Positions 22,640 to 34,354 of a DNA stretch of 64,000 nt are shown piece by piece (position 1 is the first letter of the stretch; each line of letters begins with the position of its first letter). A program made the translations under genes and the position numbers. The stretch is taken from positions 16,313,001 to 16,377,000 of the forward strand of contig BSBN01000888.1 of the NCBI GenBank assembly GCA_027924645.1, read 5' to 3'. This stretch comes from Cunninghamia lanceolata (lineage: Eukaryota; Streptophyta; Pinopsida; Cupressales; Cupressaceae). A model generated the notes under the pieces. That model worked only from the letters and a program-made list of their open reading frames with translations. It ran no database searches and was not told where the DNA came from.

Positions 22640-23625
22640 TTTCCTTTGTATCCAAGCTTAGAAAGAATTTTGAATCTAGACCATAATGTGTCTCCAAACT
22701 AGACAAAGGAGGAGAGGCCACATTATTAATCTTGTTGTAATGAGAAGTGTAATCACATCTTGAAGGAGTAGTCACAGAATTGACATAAGAAGAAGGATCG
22801 ATTTTTTTACAAGTATGCATCTATCCTTGTTGAATGTTGATGTGTTAGGGTGAGGAGGGTCAATCTTATATTCAGCAAGTCCATGGGGGTTGAAATCTTA
22901 AGAGCCCTAATCATCACCATGACATCCATTAAAAGAAGGCACATTATCATGGATAGAAGGTGATGATGGTGTTGAAGTTTGAATAGTAGATTTGATCTGT
23001 TTAGAATAAATAGATTGCGCAAGTGAAACATAAGCCATCTTTGGGATCTCAGGTTTAGATAGTGTGATATTTTACTCTCCAATAAAGGAGGGTGTAAAAT
23101 CTAGTGAACCACAATCATCACCAAAATATGCACTCAAAGGTGAATCACTATTTTGATTATCATTGTTGTTAGCAACAGAGAATAGTGGGTTGGATTTTGT
23201 TCAAGAAGGAATCAAATTGCTAAGAGATTTTGAAACAAGAGGTTCATACCTGGATTTTTCTTGTAAGCAAATTTTCATATTTGGATCAGCCTCAACTATA
23301 TAAAGTGTGTTGTTATAAATGAGCTTCATTGTTCAATGAAGAGTAGATGGGACTACCCCCATGGAATGAATTGATGGTCTACCAAGAAGAAGATTATATG
23401 AAAGAGCATCAAGCATGACATGGATAAGCATAGGCAAGGTTATAGGTCCTACCTCAACTAGTAGTGTGATTATTCCTTGTGACTATCTATCAACATTATC
23501 GAAGACACAAATAGAAATAGTATCAGGTTTGATAAGAGATGTATCTATACTGATTTTGCATAGCACATCTATGTTACAATCATTAAGACCTTATCTGTTA
23601 TCAATCAGAATATGCTTTATTCCAT
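22640..23625 (-). pseudogene. E3 retropepsin and downstream linker remnant
   Basis: The minus strand from 23625 reads HILIDN (active-site loop, with the following Gly region broken by a stop), then ISIDTSLIKPDTISI, EVGPITLPMLIHVMLDALSYN, and LLLGRPSIHSMGVVPSTLH, a clear Ty3/gypsy aspartic protease signature. It continues through YNNTLYIVEADPNMKICLQEKS and a Ser/Pro/Asn-rich linker to about 22640. RT does not follow. E1 has the same protease type. Stops, mostly TAG, run through the frame. Confidence 0.8.
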
Positions 23626-23899
23626 TTTATTGATGATGACCAAAATCATGACAGGATCATGTTTCTTTTGAACTTTGAGAGAAGGTAACTCATGTTGCTG
23701 AAAGATGATATCTGATAGCACCTGAAAAAACTAGCTCCCAGAAATGCATTGTTTTGCCCCAAAAACCCATTAAAATTTAAAACCCCCTATTTAGATCCAA
23801 TCTAAGATAGTTTGTAAGGGTTTTCTTCCAAAAATATAAGTAAAATATCCCCCCAGGTCAATGTGTTTTCTTCCCTTAGAAAAACTTGTTCATTTAAGG

Positions 23900-25210
23900 C
23901 CTTTGTTAGTGAATCAACAAAATCATGAGCTGCTGATTTTGTCGATTGAGTTCATAGGTCCATGACTTTGTTGGTTTGTTGATTTGATGATAAGGTGACA
24001 AAATAGATGAAGGAAGAGAAAAAGGATAAAGAAAAATGTTTGAATTTATGACCTTTGTCAGCAAATTGGCAAAGTCACAATCTACTAATTTCACTGACTA
24101 GGTCATGAGTTTGTGTTTTCCCCAATTCACTGACCTAGTGACAAAGGAGTGAAAGGAAGTTTTTTATAAGGCAAAGAAAGGTAAAGGGAGAGCTAGATCA
24201 AAGAGAAGGAAAATGAAAAGAAAAAGACTAAGTCTTTTGTCAGTGAATTGGCTAATTTGCGAACAACTGATTTCTCTAACCAAGTTCATGAGTTTGTAGT
24301 TTTGCTAATTTGTTGATAAGGTGACAAGGGGGGAAAATGAAAAGGAAGTGAAAGAAATAAGGTGGGTCTTCATTGGCAAAGGAAAAAATTTTCAACAATT
24401 AGGATCGGTGAGGAGAAATTTCACTGATAGGCTGAAATGCCGATGAAGGAAGGAAAAGAAGAAAAGGGAAGATGGTTAACCACCACGAAGATTCGCTGAT
24501 TGAAAGAAAGGAGATAAAGTTATGGAGAAGGGAAAATTTTCTAAGGAAAATTTCCCAAAGAAGAAAGTAATGGATGAGGTGGGCAAGTCTTCATCAGTGA
24601 AACCTTTGCTTCGTGAACCATTAGGTTCACCAACAAAGGGTTCAACTACAAGTCTTTTCCCCAACAAAGAAGAAAAAAAAGAACCACAACTGACAAAGGA
24701 AAAAAAAGGTAAGTGAAGAAAGGTTCACCTCAGGGGAAATTTTTAGACAAAGAGAGAAAGAAGAAACTAAGTGTTTGTTAGCGAATCGGTAACTTTGAGA
24801 ACTGCCTACTTCACCAACCAAATTTATGTGTTTCTATTTTTGTTGATTTGCCAATAAAGCAACCTAGCAATGAAAGAAAAAGAGTGATAAAGGCATAAAT
24901 AAGAAACAAGAATGAAGCAACAAAGTGGATTGTTTCCCAAATTAAAGTTTTGCTGATAAGGCAAAAAAGGGGCATGTCTAGACAAGACAAGGTGGGGAAG
25001 GAAGGAAAGGAGGACTTTTCCAAGGTTTGTGGATAGGTAAATTTGCCAATAAAGGGAAAACAAGAATGAATAGAGTCACTTCATTGGTAAAGTGATCAGT
25101 GTTTGAATTGTTTGGTTTGTTGACTGTTGTGTTTTCTGATGTGAGATTTTGTTGACAAAGGAAGGCAAAGATAAAAAAAGACAAGTGAGGAGCAAGCAAT
25201 GATGAAGAAA
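23900..25210. repeat. Diverged ~90-bp repeat copies with A/G-rich spacers
   Basis: Related stretches start near 23907, 24057, 24239 and 24776. Each runs through 'GT(T/C)AG(T/C)GAAT(T/C)...', a 'CTGATTT...' core and 'TTGATTTG...AAGG', and they are separated by spacers rich in AAGGAAA/GAAAAGG. Individual copies have diverged strongly. Plus-strand frames here are Lys/Glu-rich only because of the spacers. Confidence 0.55.
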
Positions 25211-27174
25211 ACAAAGTGGATAGTCTATGCTAGGTGGAATTCACCAATAAACATGTAGATGAAAAGGAAAAATCTAAGGAAGATCAAATGTTTTGTAAAT
25301 CATAAAGTAAATGTAATAGTTTAAAATATTTTAAGGTTAGTTCAAAATATTTTAAACTTAGTTTAAAATATTTTAGAAAGGTTGTAAAGAGATTTACATA
25401 GTATTTAATCAAACTATTCTTCAAGCGCCTATCTTCTTGAAAACATGCCATGATTGCAGGATATTGTAGGTTGGTTGGTACTCAACATTAATGATTGGCA
25501 GGACAAGGTTAGTTGCAGGTGGGTAGCAAAGTGAAATTCTTCAATGCATAGGTACACTTGGAGGATAAAGTAGATGAAATTGATGTTGTTGGTGTTAGGG
25601 AATGGACTTGATCCATCCCTCATTATTGCTCTGGGTACCCTAAAGAGTGGACAATCTTCTTCTACCATTTTTGGAGTTCTAAGGGAATGGACATTTCTTC
25701 CAATTTGATGGATTATCTGACAAGGCCATGGACCAGATTTTAATGTAGGATAGGTTTCTTATTGACTAAGGTTTCAATGCCTAGAAGTGTGTGGTAGTAG
25801 AGTGCTACATATGCATGTTTTAGTTACATTTTAAGGGGTTGGTTGGTTCTTTGTTGGTGGATGTAGGCTGTGTAGGTCTAGAAATGCTTCTAGGGCTCCA
25901 AATCACGCCATGTTAAGGTGCAGAGAAGTAATGGGATGGTCAAACAAGTGAAATATAATGTGCAGTAGGGATTGTGCAGAGAATGTCTCCATGCTAGTTT
26001 GTATGTATTTAGTGTCTTTCCTCTTATCACATTTGTTGATCAGTTTGTATTGGACATTTGAAAATGTGACAATATTTTAAATATATTACAAGCCTTGTAA
26101 TAGTCATCTGTTCTTTAAATTTTAATGCATGCAGTTCTGTTCTAGATTATTAAGTATGTTTGAAGCACAAAACCCACAATTTGATGTAGCATGCGCTTAG
26201 TTCAGTTTTCCCTTATTTCCCTTCCATTTGTTTTCTTTTATATCTTCTCAAACTATGTAGCCTAATTGGATTGGCACCGAGCTTTTCTCCATTTAGACCA
26301 ATCACACACTATTTAAATCAAAGAACCATTTACCAGTGCTTTAGGTGAAAACCATCTTTCTTGTGCATGTACATTCACACAGTTTGTATTAGCTATATAG
26401 GGGTTTTAAGAAAACTAGTTCTTCTTGGTTCAGTGATAGTCTTTGGAACCAAGATAATGATTTGGGTTTGGTTGTCCATTTATTTTCAGTTGTTCATCTG
26501 GTTTGAAGTCAATACTTGTTAAGGTATACCCCTCAGGACATCCCTTCAAAGTCTAAGTTGAGCTTGAAGTGTAGATGAGACTACCCACTCTTGTCAGTTG
26601 GCCAAAATTGCCCTTAACTTGTTGATAAACCTCTTTCTATCACCCTGAAAACATCCCTGGCTTATGTGATTTAGAAATGTTTTATAGTTTTGTGTTGTAG
26701 TTATTTTGGAAACCAACAATATCTAGATTTGTCACATGCATACAATATAACAAGGCTTCTACGTCATTTGTTCTAATAGAAGGTGGTACGACTACCCTTT
26801 ATAGAGCCTCATAGAGCATTTCTTGGTATGCAGGTGAGGTTTGCATTAATTCCCAGAGTGATATTTTAGATAGAGTAGAATGAAGCTACTCAACAAGATC
26901 ATATTCTTTGTTAGCATGTTGAGAAAGATAAGGAGATAGAGGAAAAAAGGTTGAGAAGGTTGAAGAGAAGTGGGAACAATCAATGCTTATTAACTTTGCT
27001 TGTTGATGCAAGTTTTGTATGTGTGAGAAACCACATGATAATGAGGTTGTTGTGACACACCTCAAATAGTCATTACATGGTTAGATTATGGTTGTGAAGC
27101 ATTAGAATTAAGATGCATAATGATTTTAGGTATCACAGCTTCTTTTTGGGAACTAAAACTTTAAATTGTGTTGA
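25211..27174. other. E3 interior, non-coding and unassigned
   Basis: About 2 kb without a recognisable product. Three near-palindromes TTAAAATATTTTAA lie at 25321-25334, 25342-25355 and 25362-25375. The region could include a separate insertion, but I found no termini. Confidence 0.4.
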
Positions 27175-28222
27175 TTAGTTTTGACAAACATCTATCCATG
27201 GAGGATCTGATGTGAGTTTTGACTCTTCATCAATTGATAGCACATTTCTATGGTGAAGGGCATTGGAATGAAGAGCATGAAAAGTAATTTTAAGAAAAGT
27301 ATCAAGGATTGTATCCTTATTTCTATCCAAGGAGATTGAACATGAAATCAAAGGAGGAAGAAAAGAAGTCTTCACATCCCTAGTGATGTCTAAGGGGATT
27401 GAATGTGCAACCAAATGAGGAAAAAAAGATAAAGAGGTCTCCACATCCTTATTGATATCCAAGGGGCTTGAACATGCAACCAATGGAGGAAGAAAAGATA
27501 AAGAGGTCTCCACATCCTTAGTGATGTCAAAAAGGCTTGCACATGCAATCAGGGGAGGAAAAAAAGATAAAGAGGTCTCCACATCCGTAGTGATGTCCAA
27601 GGTTCTTGAACATGCAACTAAAGGAGGAAGAAATTATAAAGAGGTATCCACATCCTTAGTGATGTCTAAGGGGATAGAACATGGAACCAAAGGAGAAAGA
27701 AAAGATAATGAGATCTCAACATCATTAGTGATGTCCAAGGGGCTTGAACATGCTACTATAGGTGGATGATCAATAGGATGAGACAGGGAATCAACATGAA
27801 CTATGGAAGCTAAGGTAGAAGTAATATGCTAAACATCGATTGGTAGGGGATCTTATGTGAGGTGAGACCCTTTGTCTATTAATGCCTCATCTCTATAAGA
27901 GAGCATCGAAATGAGGAGAAGGTAAAGTCATGTTAAGAAATGTATCAACGATTTCATTCTCTTGCTCCAAAATATCCTCACAAGTAGGAGGAATTTTAGG
28001 AGAGGGATCAAAAGAATGGAGTGACATAGGAATAGCCAAGTCACCATCATATGCTTGAAATAGAACATTATTGTCAACAAATTTTTGAGAAAAAATGGAT
28101 AGTGATGTAAGGAAAGAAGAGAACATATCTAGAAAGAAATTGGAAATGAGGCTGGGATAGAAAAATATAAAGAACCACAACACGTGGAGAAAGTGATGAC
28201 AAGACATATATGTTAATGACAT
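27175..28222 (-). pseudogene. E3 5' ORF, unrecognised, with in-frame 69-bp tandem array
   Basis: The minus strand starts MSLTYMSCHHFLHVLWFFIF (a hydrophobic stretch that could be a membrane segment), passes SFDPSPKIPPTCEDILEQEN, shifts frame near 27900, and enters about seven repeats of a 23-residue unit of the type DITKDVETSLSFLPPLVACS. It ends with LDTFLKITFHALHSNALHHR and a stop at 27175. The DPSPK-PP motif and the repeated unit are shared with the E2 ORF at 16547-17556. It lies ~180 bp from the primer-binding site, upstream of protease. A few stops and one frameshift are present. No known family recognised. Confidence 0.65.
27315..27770 (-). repeat. 69-bp tandem repeat, six to seven units, in phase with the reading frame
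   Basis: On the plus strand each unit contains AAGGGGCTTGAACATGCAAC, GGAGGAAGAAAAGATAAAGA and GGTCTCCACATCCTTAGTGATG-like segments. 69 is a multiple of three and the frame stays largely open across units on the minus strand (one is broken by a stop). E2 has only about two diverged units. Confidence 0.88.
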
Positions 28223-28396
28223 ATTAGAAGGTAGAAGTTTTTGTTTTTTGGTTTTTGTTTTCTAATCTAGAAGAATAATGCTTAAGTGTTTTGTTTTTAA
28301 ACTAAACACATAAAATAAAATAAGTTATTTAATAGAAGTGTCTAATCAATTCATCAACTAATCAAACACAACAAAGATGGTTGTACAAGTGTAAGA

Positions 28397-28412
28397 TACA
28401 TTGAGCTCACCA
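28397..28412 (-). other. E3 primer-binding site
   Basis: TGGTGAGCTCAATGTA on the minus strand, three bases from the LTR start at 28416; related to those of E1 and E2. Confidence 0.6.
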
Positions 28413-28415
28413 AAA

Positions 28416-29290
28416 TATAAGATGGGAAAAGAGATCTAATCAATTATGAACTAACTAGATCAATCTTCCTAATTAAACATTGGAACACAAGCCACCAATG
28501 ACTCTAGGCTTGGTTGCTATCACTAGAGAAGAGCCACGATGTGTTGGTGGGAGATCTGTTCCTTTGATGTAAATATGAGAGATTGATTAAAAATGTATTG
28601 ATTAAACTAAGCAATATGTAGACCAAACTTACTAACTGAGTAAATGTGCAAATGACTATTACAGTTTCCAAAAAATAAGAGCAAAATGGAAAAGAGAAGA
28701 TCATAGGGAACCTGACACCAGAAGAAGGGGCAAACTGATCAGTACACTAGCATTGGGTACTAGTGTCTTTAGGGTTTGGTACATAAAATAAGTGTCAAAT
28801 AGTAGTGAGCACATCTAAGGGAACATGGCATCAGAAGCAAGAGCAATCTTGGTAGGACACTAGTACTGGGTGCTATTGTCTTTAGGGTTTTGTTTGAACT
28901 TTCATTTACAATCTATATCATAGATCCTTCCATCTTCCTCTTTCTCCTCGATGTCTGAAACTCCTAATTCAAATATGTACATGCAAAAGAGGAAAAATGG
29001 TTGCACTATATAGGGGCTTGCATCAATCAAACCCTACGTTGGTGTGCCCCCTCTACAACAACAATGATGATAATGATAGAGAGTATGTGTTCATGATGTA
29101 TAAAGGCAAATCAATTGATAAAGACAACAGTAAACAAGTACCATGAGATAGAGTTACTAAAGTATGAACTTGGATCGATGTCACAACATGAATCAACCAC
29201 AACAAGTTGTATAGGAGAAGGATGAAGCTTCCTCAAATACTTGCAAGGGTTAGTGCATAACACAATAGTCTTCACAAATAGAGATCTTGT

Positions 29291-29334
<44 letters not shown>

Positions 29335-29683
29335 CTGATAGAGAAGTCAACTTATCAAAATGAGGGAAAGAGGGTTTTTAATAATATTTAATCTCAAGTA
29401 CTTTTCAAGGGCCCATTTGGGTTGAGGCCGACATTGTGCATCACTTGAGGCAACAAGACTTACATTCAAATAAAATCTTTTGGAGAAAATTGACAAGACA
29501 CTACTTCACAACACTAGTGTCCTAGAGCAATTTGCTCTTGAAATGCCAACTGTCAATGGACTTCACCCAATTTCTTAGAAAATTAGTAAAATATGCACAT
29601 ATCAAGTAGAGACAAACATACATGCTAAAACGAGCACCAAACCTAGTGTGAAATTGTAAGCGGTGATAATTTTTGATAGCACA
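28416..29683 (-). repeat. E3 5' LTR (1.27 kb)
   Basis: Starts TATAAGATGGG, probably TGTAAG with one transition, and ends TTGATAGCACA. The right half aligns with 20200-20849. It contains (AC)4 followed by (AG)16 at 29291-29330. Confidence 0.75.
29291..29330. repeat. (AC)4(AG)16 microsatellite in E3 5' LTR
   Basis: 32 bases of AG after ACACACAC. The partner LTR has a shorter run, so it lengthened in one LTR or shrank in the other. Confidence 0.95.
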
Positions 29684-31566
29684 GTAGGTTCTCAACTTGG
29701 GGGCATGGTTCTGATTCTTGAAGAATTTTATACATCATTTGTAGTATTCTTTTGGGTATCCTTTTTTGATGTTATTTTATTTCTGTACTTTATCAAAATA
29801 TATCACCTAATGTCATAAGCGAAGAAAAGTGCAAGCAAAATGTAACATAGAAAATTAGATATCCTTGAAATTTCATGCTACTTTTTGGACCTACTTTGGT
29901 GTCTATAACCCCTATAAATTTTTTAATCTCATTTATCCCTTACCTTAACATTTTCCACCCATGGTGCCAAGGTTGTGCTTGTGTTTATTCCTTACAATGG
30001 TATATTTTACACAAAATTATTTTTCTATTGTGGTTAGTGTTTCTTTCTCCTAGTGTTTGGAACTTTGAAAAGTTGTAGTTTCCTGAACACATGTAATACA
30101 TGGACATATACATGACACACTAGTGCCCTATGACAGATTACCATATGGTGGCTATTTCTAGGTGTTTATCCACCTTGTTACATGTCCAAGTCTCTTGTAA
30201 TGCCTATAAATCAAATATGAATGTTTCCTTAAGACCTTTGACTACCTGTTCTTAAATTAGATGTCTAAATTTGGATCTATCTTTTGAAATATTTTTGAAT
30301 CTCTTTAATCTCAAGTACTATTGCACTCTTTGGCATACAGAAAAAATTTCTTATGGCTCCTAAAATTCAAATTTCTTATGTCAACTATAAGCACTTACCA
30401 TCACTCTTGAGAAGGATTTGAACACACTACATTTGGCTAGGGTATCTTTAACATCTCCATCTTGTTGAGGGTACCTTGCTCTTCGATTTTGTGGATTTCA
30501 TCTCTTCTCATTTGATGTGATAGTGTTCTTGCCTTCGTCTTGTATTTTCTTATTGTTGGAAAATGCATTTTAGTGCACTTGGCATTATTGTGTTTTTATG
30601 TCCTCTTGTCCCTCACACACATACACACTAGTTTATATCTTTTTGTAGACTTGAGAATAGTATTCATAGATTCTTCTCATTCCTTTTAGGTATAGGGACA
30701 CTTAGAATAAGAGAAAACACTTCTTTATCATTCTTGGCTAGTTGTGGAGGTTGAAAGACTAGTATAGAGGCTTGACCATTTGTTGAAAGCCCCCAAGCAG
30801 TCCTAACATTTTCTCTTGTTTTAGCTATAGGTTTTTTTAGATCTATCAACTGCATGAGTGTTTCCATTTTTATTTCTTGAAATGCATAGACTAAATCATT
30901 CCTTTTGATTTCTAATTTCCCCTGGTTTTCTACTTTCTTTCCCTTTTTTCCTTTTTGTGAAGATGGGCATGAATTTTAAGGAAAAATACATGTTTTACCA
31001 TTTTTTGTGCAACATTCCATATATACAACAACACATCATGTAGATGTCCATGTGTTGTGCATGTTTCCTTAATAGATAATTCCAAACTTTGTACCTAGGT
31101 TTCTTTCTACTTGTAATTTACAATTCCACACTTAATCAATTTTGTGTTTCAAATTTCTATAGATCAACAATTTATAATTTGGTATTTATGTATTATCTTG
31201 GTAAAGAACATCGATGTATAGTTTTAAAACATATTAGGATCTACTAGTTAAATTTGTTTCCTTTCTTATTAGAATAGCAATAAATTATTTTCTTCAAAAG
31301 AGCTAGTTGTTTTCTAGTGTACTAACTTGAAAGATTTTAACTTGGAAAATGTAGTGCATTCTTAGTTAAATAGATTTTATACACTATAGTAGGAATGAGG
31401 GAAATGACATGTTCACAAGACCTTTCAAGAGGAAACCCTTTGTGGTTCTCAAACACTGGTTGACATTGATCCAATAGCCCTTACAAATTAGATGGAGAAG
31501 AAGGGTACAAAGGACCTATCAAGATTCAAGAGAGAAAAACTACACAATAATTCTAGAATTGCCCCC
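29684..31566. other. Unassigned spacer between E3 and E4
   Basis: About 1.9 kb with no LTR, TIR or known coding motif that I can see, apart from the open frame at 30664-30980. It may be the oldest DNA in the window or a fragment of a further element. Confidence 0.4.
30664..30980 (-). CDS. Short open frame, unrecognised
   Basis: Open for about 105 codons on the minus strand, with Met at 30867. It begins Lys-rich (KGKKGKKVENQGKLEIK), continues METLMQLIDLKKPIAKTREN, and ends SLILSVPIPKRNEKNL. No family recognised. It could be a piece of a decayed element protein or chance; the sequence is not low-complexity after the first 20 residues. No promoter or partner gene is visible. Confidence 0.25.
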
Positions 31567-34344
31567 TGTTGATGGTGGTTTTAGCACACAACAATGCAGG
31601 TAAGATATAAGATATCTCACCTCCCTTGAAAGGAAGCCTATCCCAAAATGTCAAAATAGCACTACCCCAAGGTTTATAATGTTAGGTCTTCACTTGCAGG
31701 ATAACTCAGTGGATATGTACTTCATTCTTCCAAACAAGGGGACTTACATGCAATGTAGAGAAACTTTAAAGTATTAGGGTTTGATTGCACATGACCTTGA
31801 TTAGTTTTTTGATTTGACAATGCGTAGACAAACTAATATATACTTAAATTGCTACAAAATATGTGATTTCATCCTACATTCAACAATCTACCAACTTGCA
31901 CTCAATAGACATGGATTCTATAACAACATTGTGCAAGTTTATGAAACCTTCTCTAACAAGATCCGATAAAGAAAATACAAAAGAAAGGGGAGAGAGAAAG
32001 GGATAAAGAGATCTTATAGACAGCTACAAGAATGATCAACACATAGATAGATAGATTCCCAACAATAAACAAATCTCTGCTTAACCAAGCAACCCACAAT
32101 GCTACAAAGACTATGCAATCTTCTAAGGAAACACAAGGGTTTTCAAATTGTGAAGGGTTCATTCAAAACCCAATTCCTGGCACATTTCAATGAACTTACA
32201 TAATCGAACTCAACTCATATAAATATGTCTAGACTGACCATGCACAATGACATACAATTAACAAGCCATCAATGTTATGGGTAGGAAATCCATCAAATAC
32301 TTGAATAATTAACCACAAATTCAACATAATAATTACTTGGAAAGGTGAAGAAGAACCGTTAGAACCATATCCAATTAATAAAATGAACTCATATGGCAAC
32401 AACAAATGAAATTCTATTTATATTGATGTAGAAAATGGCAAAGTTTCAACAATTCTTTTCTCTTCAGTCTTTCATTTTTTACAATGAGAGAGGTTGCCTT
32501 TATATAGAGAGGCAATCATAGTGAGTTTTTCAATGAATGGCAAGGATTAAACCAACACCAAGGGCTCAGATTCATCAGTATTTAATTTTGGTTGGTGGGT
32601 AATTGCAATCGTAGATTTGCTTTTGTTCTTTAGGAAAAGATCAAAATTACAACTTCTTAGCTCATGAGAATAGGATAAAATAGTAGCTTTTTGAGTTGTC
32701 TAATGAGACAAAAATATTTTCCAATGTGTTGACTAGTCAAGAGGAGTATATGGCACATTTTTTATGACTTGGGATATCTATCTAGATGCTTGTGGGATTG
32801 AACATTTGATGACTCGATGACTGGGACAACTGTGAATAGGTCTTGAACATTGAACATGCTTTACAGGAATGATGATGATGTAGGCCTGATCTCTTGTATC
32901 TTCCAACTTTGGGGGATTATTTTCATCATCTTTGACATCATATTGACTTCCTTTTGTAGATACAGTAGTGGTTTGGTTGATAGAATGATGATTCGTCATG
33001 TCTAGGTCAGTAGGGTATCTTTGGGTTTTCATCCCTCATGGTGGCTCCAACTTGTTCCCTTTTACTTCATCCTCTCATTCATACAATCCATAATGCAAGC
33101 ATCAATTTCATCTTAAAATAATCATTTTCAATCAAGATAAATTAAAATATATCCCTTTGTAGATGTGGATCAATCAGGGACACCTCAATATTAATTTTGT
33201 TTCCATGGACAACTTCAGAAATTTGGTGTTCTCCCATGACTTTCTCAATTTATTCATCATTTTCAACTACCTATTTCACATTTATGTTGATCTAGTAGGA
33301 AACTTTTATTTCACAGTTTTATAAACTTTTTGGCAAAAATCAAGATTTTTGGGGGTCATTGGATATTAATGTGTAGTGACAAAACTTCTCAATTTTTCCA
33401 TCAATCATGATGAATAAAACCTTAAGAATGAGTGGAATGATGCAATTGCCTAGTAAGAAGTGAATAATTTAGTTGAATTGACCATTTTGGATCTAAAGCA
33501 ACGTTTTAGGCCATGACATAACAAAGAGGAGGTTTCATGCTTCACAGGATATGTCATGTCACGTGATCTAAGTTTTCAGTACTAAGGGATCCTCTTATGC
33601 CAGATGGATAAATGGGTCTTCACAGGATGGTAGGGAAAATGGTGGTCACTAGATTTGTAGGCAAACTTGACCTCACAGGATATATCTTGTGCTGAGAGAT
33701 ATTAGTGTAACATCCTGTGTCATAAGAAAGACCTGCTTTTCCCAAGTTCAAATTTGGAGGAACTTTTCTAAGATACCAGATATGTTACGTGACTAAGGTT
33801 TTTAGAACTTGTCATGTGAAGTGAACTTTCAGTGCTTTATCTAGTGAAATACAACTTTAACGCAATGTCTACTAAGGTGAGTTTTTCCCACAAATTACAG
33901 TAGGAGGCAAAAATCCTGCCAGGTCTTGAAATTCCATGAGTGACAATATAATTTAAAATATATTTAAGTGAATTTATTATACTTTAAATATTTTAAAATA
34001 TATTGTTAGGATGTTTGAGATAGGTTCCAGATCCATAGGAGTTAAAATTGTAGATTTTAAAATTTAGAGGATCTAGATTAGATTCTAGAATTAACCAATT
34101 TTCAGGGTTTTAGGGACATGCATTAGGATGAAGGCACAAAGACCCCTTAGTAAATAATTGTGGAATTTGACATGATTTTGCAATTTTGAGGCATGGAAAA
34201 CATGAGTCCCAATATGATACATCCTGCAACAACAGTTTTAAGTGCTTTATCTAGTGACACGATTTTAGTGCAAACTCCATTGGCACCCACTTCTAGAACA
34301 AAAGGCAACAAAGGTCTATTTCTTAAGCACAAAATCAATTAACA
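31567..34344 (-). repeat. E4 3' LTR (2.78 kb)
   Basis: TGTTGATGG... to ...ATTAACA, followed by the polypurine tract. It contains the uninterrupted form of the site where the copia-type element entered the other LTR (AACTTTAAAG near 31765). A TATA-like box lies on the minus strand at 32498-32507. Confidence 0.83.
32498..32507 (-). promoter_or_regulatory. TATA-like box in E4 3' LTR
   Basis: TATATAAAGG on the minus strand in the context CTCTCTATATAAAGGCAACC, conserved at 46353-46362 in the other LTR. Its strand agrees with the primer sites. Confidence 0.6.
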
Positions 34345-34354
34345 CTCCCCCAAA
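34345..34354 (-). other. E4 polypurine tract
   Basis: Minus strand ATTTGGGGGAG directly inside the left LTR. Confidence 0.6.

Larger units (their letters stand above)
20200..29683 (-). mobile_element. E3: Ty3/gypsy-like LTR retrotransposon, oldest of the left stack
   Basis: About 20200-20849 matches 29004-29683, and the latter belongs to a 1.27-kb LTR starting at 28416 beside a primer-binding site. The minus strand holds an unknown 5' ORF (28222-27175) and a retropepsin remnant (23625-23290); RT, RNase H and integrase are not found. A polypurine tract follows the left LTR. The distal ~590 bp of the left LTR is missing here because E2 inserted in it. The interior also holds several unrelated-looking repeat arrays. 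Confidence 0.75.

Noticed and set aside
27452..27769. Plus-strand 105-codon frame with repeated KEVSTSLVMSKGLEHAT
   Set aside because: Antisense of the 69-bp repeat; the minus strand has the longer related ORF in E2 and the correct element orientation.
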